A stretch of 64,000 nt of DNA from Deefgea chitinilytica. GTDB taxonomy: Bacteria > Pseudomonadota > Gammaproteobacteria > Burkholderiales > Chitinibacteraceae. The position numbers were made by a program, and so were the translations under genes. The stretch covers positions 1 through 64,000 of the forward strand of contig NZ_WOFE01000010.1 of the NCBI RefSeq assembly GCF_016881405.1. The letters run 5' to 3'. This document shows positions 17,142-25,339 of this stretch, piece after piece; position 1 is the stretch's first letter; each line of letters starts with the position of its first letter. A model generated the notes under the pieces. That model saw only the letters and a list, made by a program, of their open reading frames with translations. It was not told the origin of the DNA and made no database searches.

Positions 17142-18050
17142 GTGCATTCAATTAACTACAAGCACTTGTATTACTTTTGGGTTATTTGCAAATCAGGTGG
17201 CGTGATTCGCGCTAGCGAGCGCCTTTTTTTGACGCCTCAGGCGGTTAGTGGGCAACTCAAGGCGCTGGAAGAGCAAGTAGGAAGTCCACTTTTTCGTAGA
17301 GATGGTCGTCAGCTCGTTCTGACTGAAATGGGGCGCTTGGTGCAAAGTTATGCGGACGAGATGTTTAGTCTTGGCGAGGAGCTGCAGGAGGCAATTGCGC
17401 TTGGTCCGCAAGGTCTGAGGCAAGAATTCAGGGTAGGTATTGGTGATATGGTGCCCAAGACCGTGGCGTTTGAGTTGCTGCAACCCGCTTTACAAATGGA
17501 TTATCCCTTGCGACTGATTTGTCGCGAAGGTCGCTTGCTTAATCTGCTCGCTGATTTGGCAACGCATAAGTTGGACTTGGTTCTAGCAGACCGCCCTTTG
17601 CCACCAGAGGCCAATATCCGGGGCTTTAACCATTTATTAGGTGAAAGTACATTGAGTGTACTTGGCACGGCTTCCCTTTGTGCTCAATGGGCTGGCGATT
17701 TTCCTCAATCGCTACATGGTGCGCCATTTTTACTTCCCGGTGCAGATGCTGTTATACGGCCACGACTCGAAGCTTGGTTGGAGCGTGCTCGTATCCGACC
17801 CCGAATTGTTGCCGAGTTTGACGATGGCGCCTTGCTCAAAGCATTCGGCAAGGCAGGTGCGGGGTTCTTTGTCGTGCCAACCGTACTGGCCCAAAGCATT
17901 AGCCAAGAATATCAAGTAGGCATACACGGTAAAATTAGCGAGCTTAAGGAACAGTTCTATGCGATTTCGGTGCAGCGCCAATTGCGACATCCTGCGGTGA
18001 TCGCAGTAACAGAGAGAGCGCGCCATGAATTATTTGCCGTGGCTGTCTAG
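17142..18050 (+). CDS. nhaR: NhaR-type LysR-family regulator
   Basis: The protein of about 302 residues aligns with NhaR from INYKHLYYFWVICKSGGVI onward. The winged helix has LTPQAVSGQLKALEEQVGSPLF and the effector domain has HKLDLVLADRP and FDDGALLKAFGKAGAGFFVVPT in outline. NhaR activates sodium/proton antiporter genes in response to Na+. The frame is open from an ATG at 17085, but the conserved part begins at a GTG at 17142, which I prefer; the ribosome site is weak for either. No nhaA lies in the window. Being divergent from the ribosome-binding/TerB/TerC operon, it may regulate it (inference). Confidence 0.82.
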   Translation: MHSINYKHLYYFWVICKSGGVIRASERLFLTPQAVSGQLKALEEQVGSPLFRRDGRQLVLTEMGRLVQSYADEMFSLGEELQEAIALGPQGLRQEFRVGIGDMVPKTVAFELLQPALQMDYPLRLICREGRLLNLLADLATHKLDLVLADRPLPPEANIRGFNHLLGESTLSVLGTASLCAQWAGDFPQSLHGAPFLLPGADAVIRPRLEAWLERARIRPRIVAEFDDGALLKAFGKAGAGFFVVPTVLAQSISQEYQVGIHGKISELKEQFYAISVQRQLRHPAVIAVTERARHELFAVAV

Positions 18051-18060
18051 GTCTATTCCC

Positions 18061-18088
18061 CTTGAAAAGAATGGGGTTATCCCCATTT
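18061..18088 (+). promoter_or_regulatory. sigma-32 heat-shock promoter of grpE
   Basis: CTTGAAA (18061-18067), 13-base spacer, CCCCATTT (18081-18088). This fits the known sigma-32 consensus (CTTGAAA, 13-15 bases, CCCCATnT) exactly and lies 31 bases before the grpE start. Confidence 0.92.
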
Positions 18089-18119
18089 GGTACTGGAACG
18101 TAATAATGGAGTTAAAAGA

Positions 18120-18674
18120 ATGAGCCAAGACCATCAGCCAAATCAAAATAACGAAGTCGTAGCAGAGACCTTAGAGACAGTTGAAACTGTTGCTGCGGAA
18201 ACTGTCGCAGAGGGTGACAACCAGCTTGATACACAATTGGCTACAGCATTGGCCGATTTAGAAAAAGCACGTCAGGATATTTTGTATGTTCGCGCTGAAG
18301 CGGAAAATGCACGCCGCCGTGCTCTTGAAGAAAACGAAAGAACCCGCAAATTTGCCGTTGAAAAATTTGCTCGTGAAGTGATTGCAGTGAAAGACGCCAT
18401 CGATATGGCTTTGCTGGATCAATCGGGCAATTTTGAAGGTTTAAAAACGGGGGTTGATCTGACCGCGAAAAGCTTGACGACGGTGTTTGAGAAATTTGAT
18501 CTATTGGAAATTAATCCAATTGGTGAAAAATTAGACCCAAACAAACACCAAGCCATCTCTATGGCGCCGTCTGACGAAGAAGCCAATACGGTGATTCAGG
18601 TGATGCAAAAAGGTTATGAATTATCGGGTCGCGTGATTCGTCCGGCCATGGTGATTGTGTCGGCGGGAAAATAA
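18120..18674 (+). CDS. grpE: nucleotide exchange factor GrpE
   Basis: The protein of about 184 residues is the ADP-release factor for DnaK. It has an acidic, low-complexity N-terminus, a long coiled coil (ALADLEKARQDILYVRAEAEN then RRRALEENERTRKFA) and the C-terminal beta domain with NPIGEKLDPNKHQAISM, VIQVMQKGYEL and RVIRPAMVIVSAG. The ATG at 18120 has a GGAG site; an upstream in-frame start at 18087 overlaps the promoter and is rejected. It begins the heat-shock cluster. Confidence 0.96.
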   Translation: MSQDHQPNQNNEVVAETLETVETVAAETVAEGDNQLDTQLATALADLEKARQDILYVRAEAENARRRALEENERTRKFAVEKFAREVIAVKDAIDMALLDQSGNFEGLKTGVDLTAKSLTTVFEKFDLLEINPIGEKLDPNKHQAISMAPSDEEANTVIQVMQKGYELSGRVIRPAMVIVSAGK

Positions 18675-18701
18675 ATATGCAACATTAGTAATCGGGTGGG
18701 C

Positions 18702-18729
18702 TTGAAATGCTAATGGCAATCCCCACTTG
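18702..18729 (+). promoter_or_regulatory. sigma-32 heat-shock promoter of dnaK
   Basis: CTTGAAA (18702-18708), 13-base spacer, CCCCACTT (18722-18729). It differs from consensus by one position in the -10 element. It leaves a leader of about 155 bases before dnaK, in which no riboswitch-like fold was recognised. Confidence 0.88.
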
Positions 18730-18895
18730 ATTATTAAGGTTAATTAAACAACCAGCTCTGCCCAAATCCGATTGCAAACCATCCATCGATCAGTGTCTGT
18801 GTTTTTATTTGCACAGCCTGCTGTCGATTTAGGACATAAGTTTGTGAGCGTGAGTCGGTACGAGCCGCAACGTTAAATGAAAGGAAAAGACAAAA

Positions 18896-20815
18896 ATGGC
18901 AAAAATTATTGGTATCGACTTAGGTACAACGAACTCATGTGTTTCTGTGATCGAAAACGGTCAACCAAAAGTGATTGAAAACGCCGAAGGCGCGCGTACC
19001 ACACCATCAATTATCGCTTACCTAGAAGACGGCGAAATCTTGGTGGGTGCACCAGCTAAGCGTCAAGCGGTAACCAACCCAAAAAACACTTTGTACGCAG
19101 TAAAGCGTTTGATCGGCCGTAAATTCGTCGACAAAGAAGTGAAAAAAGACATCGATTCGATGCCTTTCTCAATCGTAGCAGCTGACAATGGCGACGCTTG
19201 GGTTTCTGTGCGCGACAAAAAAATGGCTCCACCGCAAATTTCTGCTGAAATCTTGCGCAAAATGAAAAAAACTGCCGAAGACTACCTCGGTGAAGAAGTG
19301 ACTGAAGCCGTGATTACGGTTCCTGCCTACTTCAACGATAGCCAACGTCAAGCCACTAAAGACGCAGGCCGCATCGCAGGCTTGGATGTAAAACGCATTA
19401 TCAATGAGCCAACTGCTGCGGCAATGGCGTTTGGTATGGACAAAGTAGGCAGCGGCGACCGTAAAGTGGCTGTGTATGACTTGGGTGGTGGTACGTTTGA
19501 TATTTCGATTATCGACATCGCTGACGTGGATGGCTCAACTGCATTTGAAGTATTGGCAACGAATGGCGATACATTCTTGGGCGGTGAAGATTTCGACCAA
19601 CGTTTGATGGATTACATCATTGCTGAATTTAAGAAAGAGCAAGGCATTGATCTGAAAAACGACGTAATGGCATTGCAACGTTTGAAAGAAGCAGCAGAAA
19701 AAGCCAAGATCGAATTATCAAGCGGCGCGCAAACTGAAATCAACTTGCCATACGTGACAATGGACGCAACAGGTCCAAAACACTTGGTATTGAAAATCAC
19801 CCGTGCGAAATTTGAATCGCTGGTAGATGATTTGATCGCTCGTTCAATCGAGCCATGCAAGATTGCATTGAAAGATGCAGGTTTGAAAGCATCGGATATC
19901 GATGACGTGATTTTGGTTGGCGGTCAAACGCGTATGCCAAAAGTGATGGAAGCGGTAAAAGAGTTCTTCGGTAAAGAGCCACGCCGTGACGTGAACCCTG
20001 ACGAAGCGGTTGCGGTAGGTGCAGCATTGCAAGGCGCGGTACTCGGGGGAGACCGCAAGGACATCTTGCTTTTAGACGTGACCCCATTGTCATTGGGTAT
20101 CGAAACCTTGGGCGGCGTCTTGACTAAGCTGATCAAAAAGAACACCACGATTCCAACTAAGGCATCGCAAACGTTCTCGACCGCAGAAGACAACCAAAGC
20201 GCAGTAACGATTCACGTCTTGCAAGGTGAGCGTGAAAAAGCATCGGCGAATAAATCATTGGGTCAATTTAACTTGGGCGACATTCCACCAGCAGCACGTG
20301 GTGTGCCACAAATTGAAGTGACTTTTGATATCGATGCCAACGGTATCTTGCACGTGGGTGCGAAAGACAAAGCATCAGGTAAAGAAGCCAAAATCACGAT
20401 TCAAGCATCATCAGGTTTGTCTGAAGCAGAAATCGAAGCAATGGTAAAAGATGCTGAGCTGAATGCTGAAGAAGACAAAAAATTGATGGAATTGGTGCAA
20501 GCGCGCAATGCAGGCGAAGGCATGATTCATCAAGTGACTAAAATGTTGGCCGATGCAGGCGACAAAGTGACTGCGGATGAAAAAGTAGCGATCGAAGCTG
20601 CGGTAAAAGAGCTGGAAGAAGTCGTGAAAGGCGACGACAAAGCCGCTATCGAAGCTAAAACTGAAGCGCTGATGCAAGCAAGCCACAAAGTTGCTGAAAA
20701 AATGTACGCTGAGCAAGCTGCCCCAGAAGCAGGTGCACAAGCAGCAGGCGAGCAAGCAAAAGACGACGGCAACGTGGTTGATGCTGAATTTACTGAAGTA
20801 AAAGACGGCAAGTAA
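18896..20815 (+). CDS. dnaK: molecular chaperone DnaK (Hsp70)
   Basis: The 639-residue chaperone has the ATPase domain ([40 protein letters not shown]), the linker and substrate domain ([30 protein letters not shown]) and a C-terminal lid with an Ala/Gln-rich tail ending in [13 protein letters not shown]. It refolds proteins with DnaJ and GrpE. AAAGGAAAAG before the ATG is the ribosome site. The codon use is strongly biased, as expected of an abundant protein. Its stop codon is the first base of a purine-arm repeat. Confidence 0.98.
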   Translation: MAKIIGIDLGTTNSCVSVIENGQPKVIENAEGARTTPSIIAYLEDGEILVGAPAKRQAVTNPKNTLYAVKRLIGRKFVDKEVKKDIDSMPFSIVAADNGDAWVSVRDKKMAPPQISAEILRKMKKTAEDYLGEEVTEAVITVPAYFNDSQRQATKDAGRIAGLDVKRIINEPTAAAMAFGMDKVGSGDRKVAVYDLGGGTFDISIIDIADVDGSTAFEVLATNGDTFLGGEDFDQRLMDYIIAEFKKEQGIDLKNDVMALQRLKEAAEKAKIELSSGAQTEINLPYVTMDATGPKHLVLKITRAKFESLVDDLIARSIEPCKIALKDAGLKASDIDDVILVGGQTRMPKVMEAVKEFFGKEPRRDVNPDEAVAVGAALQGAVLGGDRKDILLLDVTPLSLGIETLGGVLTKLIKKNTTIPTKASQTFSTAEDNQSAVTIHVLQGEREKASANKSLGQFNLGDIPPAARGVPQIEVTFDIDANGILHVGAKDKASGKEAKITIQASSGLSEAEIEAMVKDAELNAEEDKKLMELVQARNAGEGMIHQVTKMLADAGDKVTADEKVAIEAAVKELEEVVKGDDKAAIEAKTEALMQASHKVAEKMYAEQAAPEAGAQAAGEQAKDDGNVVDAEFTEVKDGK

Positions 20816-21234
20816 GGAGTGAGGCGTGAGGAGTGAGGGGTGAAGCGTAAGCACCACGATTTGCTGGCATGGCAGGCTGCCATGCGGCTAGTTGAGGTGG
20901 TATATGCGTTTACCTCTACTCTCTCACGCGATGAAGCTTTCAACCTGACCAGCCAGATGCGGCGTGCTGCTGTGTCTGTGCCGAGCAATATTGCTGAAGG
21001 TGCTGCCCGGATGACTGCAAAGGAATTCGGGCATTTTCTTGGGATTGCTCGCGGCTCGCTCAGCGAACTGGAAACCCAGTATCTGCTTGTTTGCCGTCTG
21101 CAACTGGCTGAACCCTCAAATCAAATGGAGGAAGGTTTGAATGACGTGTTTGGTTTGCTCGGAGGCTTAATTCGCTCGCTGAAGCGGGATGAATAAGGCA
21201 CTCCTCACACCTTACACCTCACACCTCACACAAT
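20815..21234 (+). mobile_element. paired-arm element carrying a four-helix-bundle gene (full copy)
   Basis: A purine-rich arm (GGAGTGAGGCGTGAGGAGTG, continuing GAGGGGTGAAGCG, to about 20848) starts at the dnaK stop. A pyrimidine-rich arm (CTCCTCACACCTTACACCTC continuing to CACACAAT, 21201-21234) ends at the dnaJ start. The arms can pair, leaving the four-helix-bundle gene in the loop. The other three loci in the window have the arms without the gene. The plan recalls 23S rRNA intervening sequences, where a stem encloses a gene of the same protein family. Mobility is inferred, not shown. Confidence 0.6.
20840..21196 (+). CDS. four-helix-bundle protein (S23/IVS, Avd-like family)
   Basis: The 118-residue protein opens [20 protein letters not shown] and has [20 protein letters not shown] and [19 protein letters not shown] in outline, the hallmarks of the family found in 23S rRNA intervening sequences and, more distantly, the Avd accessory proteins of diversity-generating retroelements. 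Members form small helical bundles, often multimers, and bind nucleic acid; the cellular role is unknown. Start is a GTG at 20840, inside the purine arm, which also supplies GAGGGG as a ribosome site. It interrupts dnaK-dnaJ and is co-transcribed with them under heat shock. Confidence 0.88.
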   Translation: MKRKHHDLLAWQAAMRLVEVVYAFTSTLSRDEAFNLTSQMRRAAVSVPSNIAEGAARMTAKEFGHFLGIARGSLSELETQYLLVCRLQLAEPSNQMEEGLNDVFGLLGGLIRSLKRDE

Positions 21235-22359
21235 ATGGCAAAGAAAGATTTTTACGACGTGCTGGGCGTTAATCGCGACGCCTCAGACGACGAAATTAAA
21301 AAAGCGTATCGCAAACTGGCGATGAAATACCATCCGGATCGCAATCCGGATAGCAAAGAAGCGGAAGACAAATTTAAAGAAGCAAAAGAAGCTTACGAAA
21401 TTTTGTCTGATGACCAAAAGCGTGCCGCCTACGACCAATACGGTCATGCGGGTGTTGACCAGCAAGCCGGTATGGGCGGTGGCGGCTTTGGCGGTGGCTT
21501 TGGTGATTTCGCCGATATCTTTGGCGATATTTTTGGTGGCGGTGCAGGGCGTGGCGGTGGTCGCAGCAATGTCTACCGCGGTGCCGATTTGCGTTACAAC
21601 ATGGAAATCACGCTAGAAGAAGCGGCGCGCGGTGTTGAAAAGCAAATCAAGATTCCATCGCATGATGAATGCGATGTTTGTCATGGTACAGGAGCGAAAC
21701 CGGGTACCGAGGCAAAAACCTGCCACACCTGCGGCGGCCACGGCCAAGTTCGTGTATCGCAAGGCTTTTTCAGCGTGCAGCAAACCTGCCCGACGTGTCA
21801 TGGCTCGGGTAAGTATATTCCTGATCCATGTCGCAATTGTAAAGGCACTGGACGCGTTGCAACGCATAAAACACTGGCGGTTAAGATTCCGGTTGGCGTT
21901 GATGAAGGCGACCGTATCCGCTTAAGCGGTGAAGGTGAAGCGGGTGTCAATGGTGGGCCTCCGGGCGATTTGTACGTCGTGATTCACGTGAAAGAACACG
22001 CGGTGTTCAATCGCGAAGGCAATGATTTGCACTGCGAAATGCCGATCAGCTTTAGTTGCGCAGCATTGGGCGGCGAAATCGAAATCCCAACGCTGTCGGG
22101 CAAAGCGCGGATTACGATTCCACCAGAAACGCAAACCGGCCAAGTATTCCGCTTGCGTGGCAAAGGGATTAAAGGCGTTCGTAGCGCGATTACTGGCGAC
22201 TTGATGTGCCATGTGGTCGTAGAAACGCCAGTCAAACTGACGTCCCGCCAAAAAGAGTTGCTCAAAGAGTTTGAAGATATTAGCCAAGGCGATTCGGACA
22301 AACACAATCCACGTGCCAAATCGTTTATGGATAAAGTGAAGGACTTCTTCGCAAGCTAA
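21235..22359 (+). CDS. dnaJ: co-chaperone DnaJ (Hsp40)
   Basis: The 374-residue protein has a J domain ([23 protein letters not shown] motif in YHPDRNPDS), a Gly/Phe region ([19 protein letters not shown]), four CxxCxGxG zinc repeats ([32 protein letters not shown]) and the C-terminal substrate domain. It delivers clients to DnaK and stimulates its ATPase. The ATG directly follows the pyrimidine arm, so no purine-rich ribosome site is present, unusual for this gene. A strong terminator follows. Confidence 0.97.
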   Translation: MAKKDFYDVLGVNRDASDDEIKKAYRKLAMKYHPDRNPDSKEAEDKFKEAKEAYEILSDDQKRAAYDQYGHAGVDQQAGMGGGGFGGGFGDFADIFGDIFGGGAGRGGGRSNVYRGADLRYNMEITLEEAARGVEKQIKIPSHDECDVCHGTGAKPGTEAKTCHTCGGHGQVRVSQGFFSVQQTCPTCHGSGKYIPDPCRNCKGTGRVATHKTLAVKIPVGVDEGDRIRLSGEGEAGVNGGPPGDLYVVIHVKEHAVFNREGNDLHCEMPISFSCAALGGEIEIPTLSGKARITIPPETQTGQVFRLRGKGIKGVRSAITGDLMCHVVVETPVKLTSRQKELLKEFEDISQGDSDKHNPRAKSFMDKVKDFFAS

Positions 22360-22380
22360 TTGGCCAGCAATACCATAAGC

Positions 22381-22413
22381 AAAGCCACGAGACTCAACTC
22401 GTGGCTTTTTTAT
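22381..22413 (+). terminator. terminator after dnaJ
   Basis: AAAGCCACGAG pairs with CTCGTGGCTTT around ACTCAA, followed by TTTTATT. Confidence 0.9.
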
Positions 22414-22443
22414 TGATTGCTGTGCTAGTTTGAAAATATAGTA

Positions 22444-22492
22444 GGTATTTGCTTGTATGTATTATTTATCAATACATTTAGGGTAATACATC
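22444..22492. repeat. REP-like hairpin (copy d)
   Basis: Begins GGTATTTGCTTGTATGTATT and ends GGGTAATACATC; inner arms TGTATT/AATACA also pair. Confidence 0.6.
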
Positions 22493-22559
22493 GATTTTTA
22501 TGGTTAATGCTTCGCAGTGGCTGAAGTCGACCCGAAGCGCAAGCATCAGCAGGTAGGTA

Positions 22560-22616
22560 CGATTAGCGTAGCGTAATCGTACGCAAGTTATTCCTCCGAT
22601 TACGCTACGCTAATCG
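22560..22616. repeat. 20-bp perfect inverted repeat
   Basis: CGATTAGCGTAGCGTAATCG (22560-22579) is repeated inverted at 22597-22616 with a 17-base loop. A variant, CGAATAGCGCAGCGTATTCG, lies at 44646-44665, so this is another dispersed motif. Confidence 0.75.
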
Positions 22617-22642
22617 GAGCTACGGAGCTGGATTCAATAATT

Positions 22643-22675
22643 AAAGCCACGAGAATGAACTCGTGTCTTTTTTAT
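22643..22675 (+). terminator. second copy of the dnaJ-type terminator
   Basis: AAAGCCACGAG-AATGAA-CTCGTGtCTTTTTTATTATT is nearly the same as 22381-22413 and is likewise followed by a REP-like hairpin. No gene precedes it directly, so it seems to be part of a duplicated terminator-hairpin module. Confidence 0.65.
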
Positions 22676-22698
22676 TATTGGTTGTTAGGTGGTGTGAT

Positions 22699-22749
22699 GG
22701 TGTATTGGCTTATAGGCATTGCTTATCAATGCTTGCATGGCAATACATC
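22699..22749. repeat. REP-like 51-bp hairpin (copy e)
   Basis: GGTGTATTGGCTTATAGGCA at the left and GCATGGCAATACATC at the right, with GCATTG/CAATGC pairing inside. Same length and ends as copy a at 199-249. Confidence 0.7.
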
Positions 22750-23041
22750 AATTTTTTTGGCGATGTTCAGATTTGGTGTTGATGGTTTTAAGTGCCTGCG
22801 GTGTGGTGTCGCTTAGCCGCTGGCGGCTTAGCAAAGCCCACACCCTCAGGGTGCACGGTGTTTTACAGTCGCAATCCGCGACGGGGACTTACTGTTTCTT
22901 GCTTCGCCAAGAAAAGTAAGCAAAAGAAGGCGACCCATATATCTGCACCGATTTCGTCGGCTTGATATGAGGGGTTTTAAAATCCCCTGCTCGGTGAACG
23001 CGAAATAATATCAACACAAAGTCTGAACATGGCCATTTTTG
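22750..23041. mobile_element. MITE-like element with imperfect terminal inverted repeats
   Basis: The left end (TGGCGATGTTCAGATTTGGT then GTTGAT, 22759-22784) and the right end reversed (TGGCCATGTTCAGACTTTGT then GTTGAT, 23009-23034) match over about 26 bases. Inside lies the CTTGCTTCGCCAAGAAAAGT block shared with 418-560. No transposase gene is present. This looks like a non-autonomous dispersed element. Confidence 0.55.
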
Positions 23042-23180
23042 TTCGGGAGTTTTGCAGTGGCTCAAATCGACTCAAAGCGGAAGGTTTTGTAGGTCGATGA
23101 TCAGTTTGTAAAGCACCACAATTGCGATAAACATAGGGTAGTGTTCTAGGGTAGTATTCGATTTATCCCAACCTATGACT

Positions 23181-23639
23181 CTACACTTCTAGCTTAAGGC
23201 CGATTTTCTCAACAACGGCTCTTAGATGCTTTGCTAAATCAGCAACTTCTGAACGTGCGATTGGAATTGAATTTTCCTCGTAAGCATAACGGCCACAGAG
23301 AAAGAAATCCTTATACTTTTTCAGTAGAACTAATAAATCAACATTTGAATCTAGCTGTTTCGATTCAAAAAGAATCATTTCTCGCAATTCTGGTTTTATT
23401 TTCCTAAATAGTTTAAGAAGATTATGCTCCCTAATCGATTTGGAATACTTAACTTTTGCCATGCCATTATAAACATCCTTAAGAACCTCCTCAGAAGTGA
23501 AGCATTTAAGATAAATTTCAATCGCCAATGATGCATTTACAGCAGATGCCCTGATTAAACCATGTGAAACACAGAGTTCTGCCACCTCTTGATAGTCATT
23601 GGCACATTTCCATAAAGCAATATCAGGTATCGAATGCAT
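23181..23639 (-). CDS. HEPN-like domain protein, A+T-rich
   Basis: The 152-residue protein has the feel of HEPN-type helical domains: ASAVNASLAIEIYLKCF (helix with the conserved E.YLK), then SIREHNLLKLFRKI, and RYAYEEN further on. The catalytic RxxxxxH motif of toxic HEPN RNases is not evident. An AGGA ribosome site precedes the ATG. The DNA is visibly richer in A+T than its neighbours and lies among repeats, suggesting transfer. No partner nucleotidyltransferase is adjacent. Function unknown. Confidence 0.62.
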   Translation of the reverse strand: MHSIPDIALWKCANDYQEVAELCVSHGLIRASAVNASLAIEIYLKCFTSEEVLKDVYNGMAKVKYSKSIREHNLLKLFRKIKPELREMILFESKQLDSNVDLLVLLKKYKDFFLCGRYAYEENSIPIARSEVADLAKHLRAVVEKIGLKLEV

Positions 23640-23875
23640 TTTTATCCTAAATTAATTAATACTTTGTTTGTTAATAAACACACACGAATACTAAGGAGTG
23701 CGCAGATTGGGCTCAATTAAATGCCGCATTGAATTTAGGTTTGTGCAAGTTCAAATACCAACTGGAACAATTCAATTTCCGGTTCTGGCCTAGAGTGGCC
23801 CTAACTTGATCGTTTTTGGATCGCACTGAATTAGGTGTGGTGAATTGAAGATACGAGCATTTTATCCGCTTAAAG
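23640..23875. other. spacer between HEPN-like gene and aminotransferase
   Basis: About 240 bases of A+T-rich DNA with a promoter-like region for the minus-strand HEPN-like gene. Nothing else was recognised. Confidence 0.3.
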
Positions 23876-23906
23876 AAATGGCCAGTGATTTCACTGGCCA
23901 TTTTTT
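23876..23906. terminator. terminator downstream of the aminotransferase
   Basis: AATGGCCAGTGA-TT-TCACTGGCCATT forms a near-perfect stem with T-rich flanks in both directions. It serves the minus-strand aminotransferase gene. Confidence 0.85.
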
Positions 23907-23929
23907 AGTTCAGATTACTGCCAATTGGT

Positions 23930-25132
23930 TTAGAGCACTTTTGCAATCGCATCGGCGACGTAGTCGATGTTTTTGTTGTTCAGCGCAGCCAAGCAGATAC
24001 GGCCTGTTGATACGGCGTAGATGCCGTATTCAGTTTGTAGTTTTTCAACTTGCGCTGCAGTCAAACCGGTGTACGAGAACATACCGCGTTGTTGCGTTAC
24101 GAAGCTGAAGTCTTGCGCCACGCCGCGAGCTGCGAGCTTTTCAACCAAGCCAGAGCGCATGCTGCGGATACGTACGCGCATTTCACCGAGTTCGGCTTCC
24201 CACATCGCGCGCAATTCTGGGCTGGCCAAAACTGCAGCAACCACTGCGCCACCGTGGATTGGTGGGTTAGAGTAGTTGGTACGGATCACGCGTTTTAATT
24301 GGCTCAATACGCGGCCAGATTCTTCTTTGCTTGCTGTGATGATCGACAATGCGCCAACGCGCTCGCCGTATAAAGAGAAACTTTTTGAGAATGAGCTAGA
24401 GATAAAGAATTGCAAGCCAGATGCTGCAAAGGCTTTCACTGCGACTGAATCTGCATCGATGCCTTCAGCAAAACCTTGGTAGGCCATATCAAGGAATGGT
24501 ACCAAACCGCGTTCGCGGCATACTTCAACGACTTCGCCCCATTGTGCGTCAGTCATATCAGCGCCAGTTGGGTTGTGGCAGCAAGCGTGCAAGATGATGA
24601 TCGAGCCAGCTTCCAGACCCAACAAGAACGCTTTCATCGCCGCAAAATCAACGCCGCGTGTCGCTGCGTCGTAGTATGGATAATCGCCTACTTTGAAGCC
24701 TGCTGCTTCAAAAATTGCGCGGTGGTTTTCCCAGCTTGGGTTGCTGATGTAAACGGTTGCATTTGGGTTCAGGCGTTGCAAGAAGTCGCCACCGATTTTC
24801 AGTGCGCCAGTGCCGCCCAAGGCTTGCGCTGTTACAACGCGGCCAGCGGCGATCAATTCGCTTTCTGCACCGAATAACAAGTTTTGCACGCCTGCGTTGT
24901 ACGCTGGGTTGCCTTCGATGGCTTGGTAGCCGCGTGGCGGTTGTGCTGCCAAGCGTGCTTGTTCCGCCGATTTTACTGCTGCCAATAGAGGAATTTTGCC
25001 TTCGTCATTAAAGTAAACGCCGACCCCTAGGTTGACTTTAAAGTCACGGGTATCGGCGTTGAAAGATTCGTTCAGACCCAAGATGGGGTCGCGGGGGGCC
25101 ATTTCTACGGCGGAAAAAATCGAGGACGACAT
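23930..25132 (-). CDS. aspartate/aromatic aminotransferase (class I)
   Basis: The 400-residue PLP enzyme aligns with E. coli AspC and TyrB: APRDPILGLNESFNADTR, NLGVGVYFNDEGKIPLL, GGTGALKIGGDFL, ILHACCHNPTGADM, the PLP lysine in SSSFSKSFSLYGERVGAL and RANYSNPP-type RTNYSNPPIHGGAVV. It moves amino groups between aspartate or aromatic amino acids and 2-oxoglutarate. The start ATG 25132 has a GGAG site; the frame is open to 25144. Sequence alone does not separate AspC from TyrB specificity. Confidence 0.93.
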   Translation of the reverse strand: MSSSIFSAVEMAPRDPILGLNESFNADTRDFKVNLGVGVYFNDEGKIPLLAAVKSAEQARLAAQPPRGYQAIEGNPAYNAGVQNLLFGAESELIAAGRVVTAQALGGTGALKIGGDFLQRLNPNATVYISNPSWENHRAIFEAAGFKVGDYPYYDAATRGVDFAAMKAFLLGLEAGSIIILHACCHNPTGADMTDAQWGEVVEVCRERGLVPFLDMAYQGFAEGIDADSVAVKAFAASGLQFFISSSFSKSFSLYGERVGALSIITASKEESGRVLSQLKRVIRTNYSNPPIHGGAVVAAVLASPELRAMWEAELGEMRVRIRSMRSGLVEKLAARGVAQDFSFVTQQRGMFSYTGLTAAQVEKLQTEYGIYAVSTGRICLAALNNKNIDYVADAIAKVL

Positions 25133-25302
25133 GCAAAGCTCCATTGAGATAAAGAAAAAAGGCGGTTTTGCCTTCTATTGCTATCAAGGTTCGCACGATT
25201 TTAGCACGATTCAATCCTGCGAGGCGCTAGGCATCGCTGCCGCTAAGTCGATTCTTTTGCGGTTTTTAGTGGCATTTAACGTCGATTTCATTAAATAAGG
25301 CT

Positions 25303-25328
25303 CAAAAAAAGCCAGCAGCGCTGGCTTT
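25303..25328 (-). terminator. terminator after HD-GYP gene
   Basis: On the minus strand AAAGCCAGCGCTGCTGGCTTTTTTT forms in outline a tight stem (AAAGCCAGC/GCTGGCTTT) with a T tract. Confidence 0.85.
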
Positions 25329-25339
25329 GGGTTTTCGCT

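Larger units (their letters stand above)
22414..23180. other. repeat-packed spacer downstream of dnaJ
   Basis: No gene was accepted in this 767-base spacer. It holds two REP-like hairpins, a 20-bp inverted repeat, a second copy of the dnaJ terminator and a 290-base element with terminal inverted repeats. A 66-codon frame at 22719-22919 lies wholly in these repeats. Confidence 0.7.

Noticed and set aside
15000-18060. yybP-ykoY-type riboswitch for the TerC gene
   Set aside because: The gaps before terC, terB and the HPF-like gene are short and show no matching conserved fold.
20411-20988. Long frames opposite the dnaK 3' end
   Set aside because: Antisense of a highly biased gene; Phe/Ser-rich and without a start signal.
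20840-21196. Diversity-generating retroelement
   Set aside because: The four-helix-bundle protein is Avd-like only distantly; there is no reverse transcriptase or template/variable repeat pair in the window.
22719-22919. 66-codon frame downstream of dnaJ
   Set aside because: Lies wholly within dispersed repeats shared with the left end of the window.
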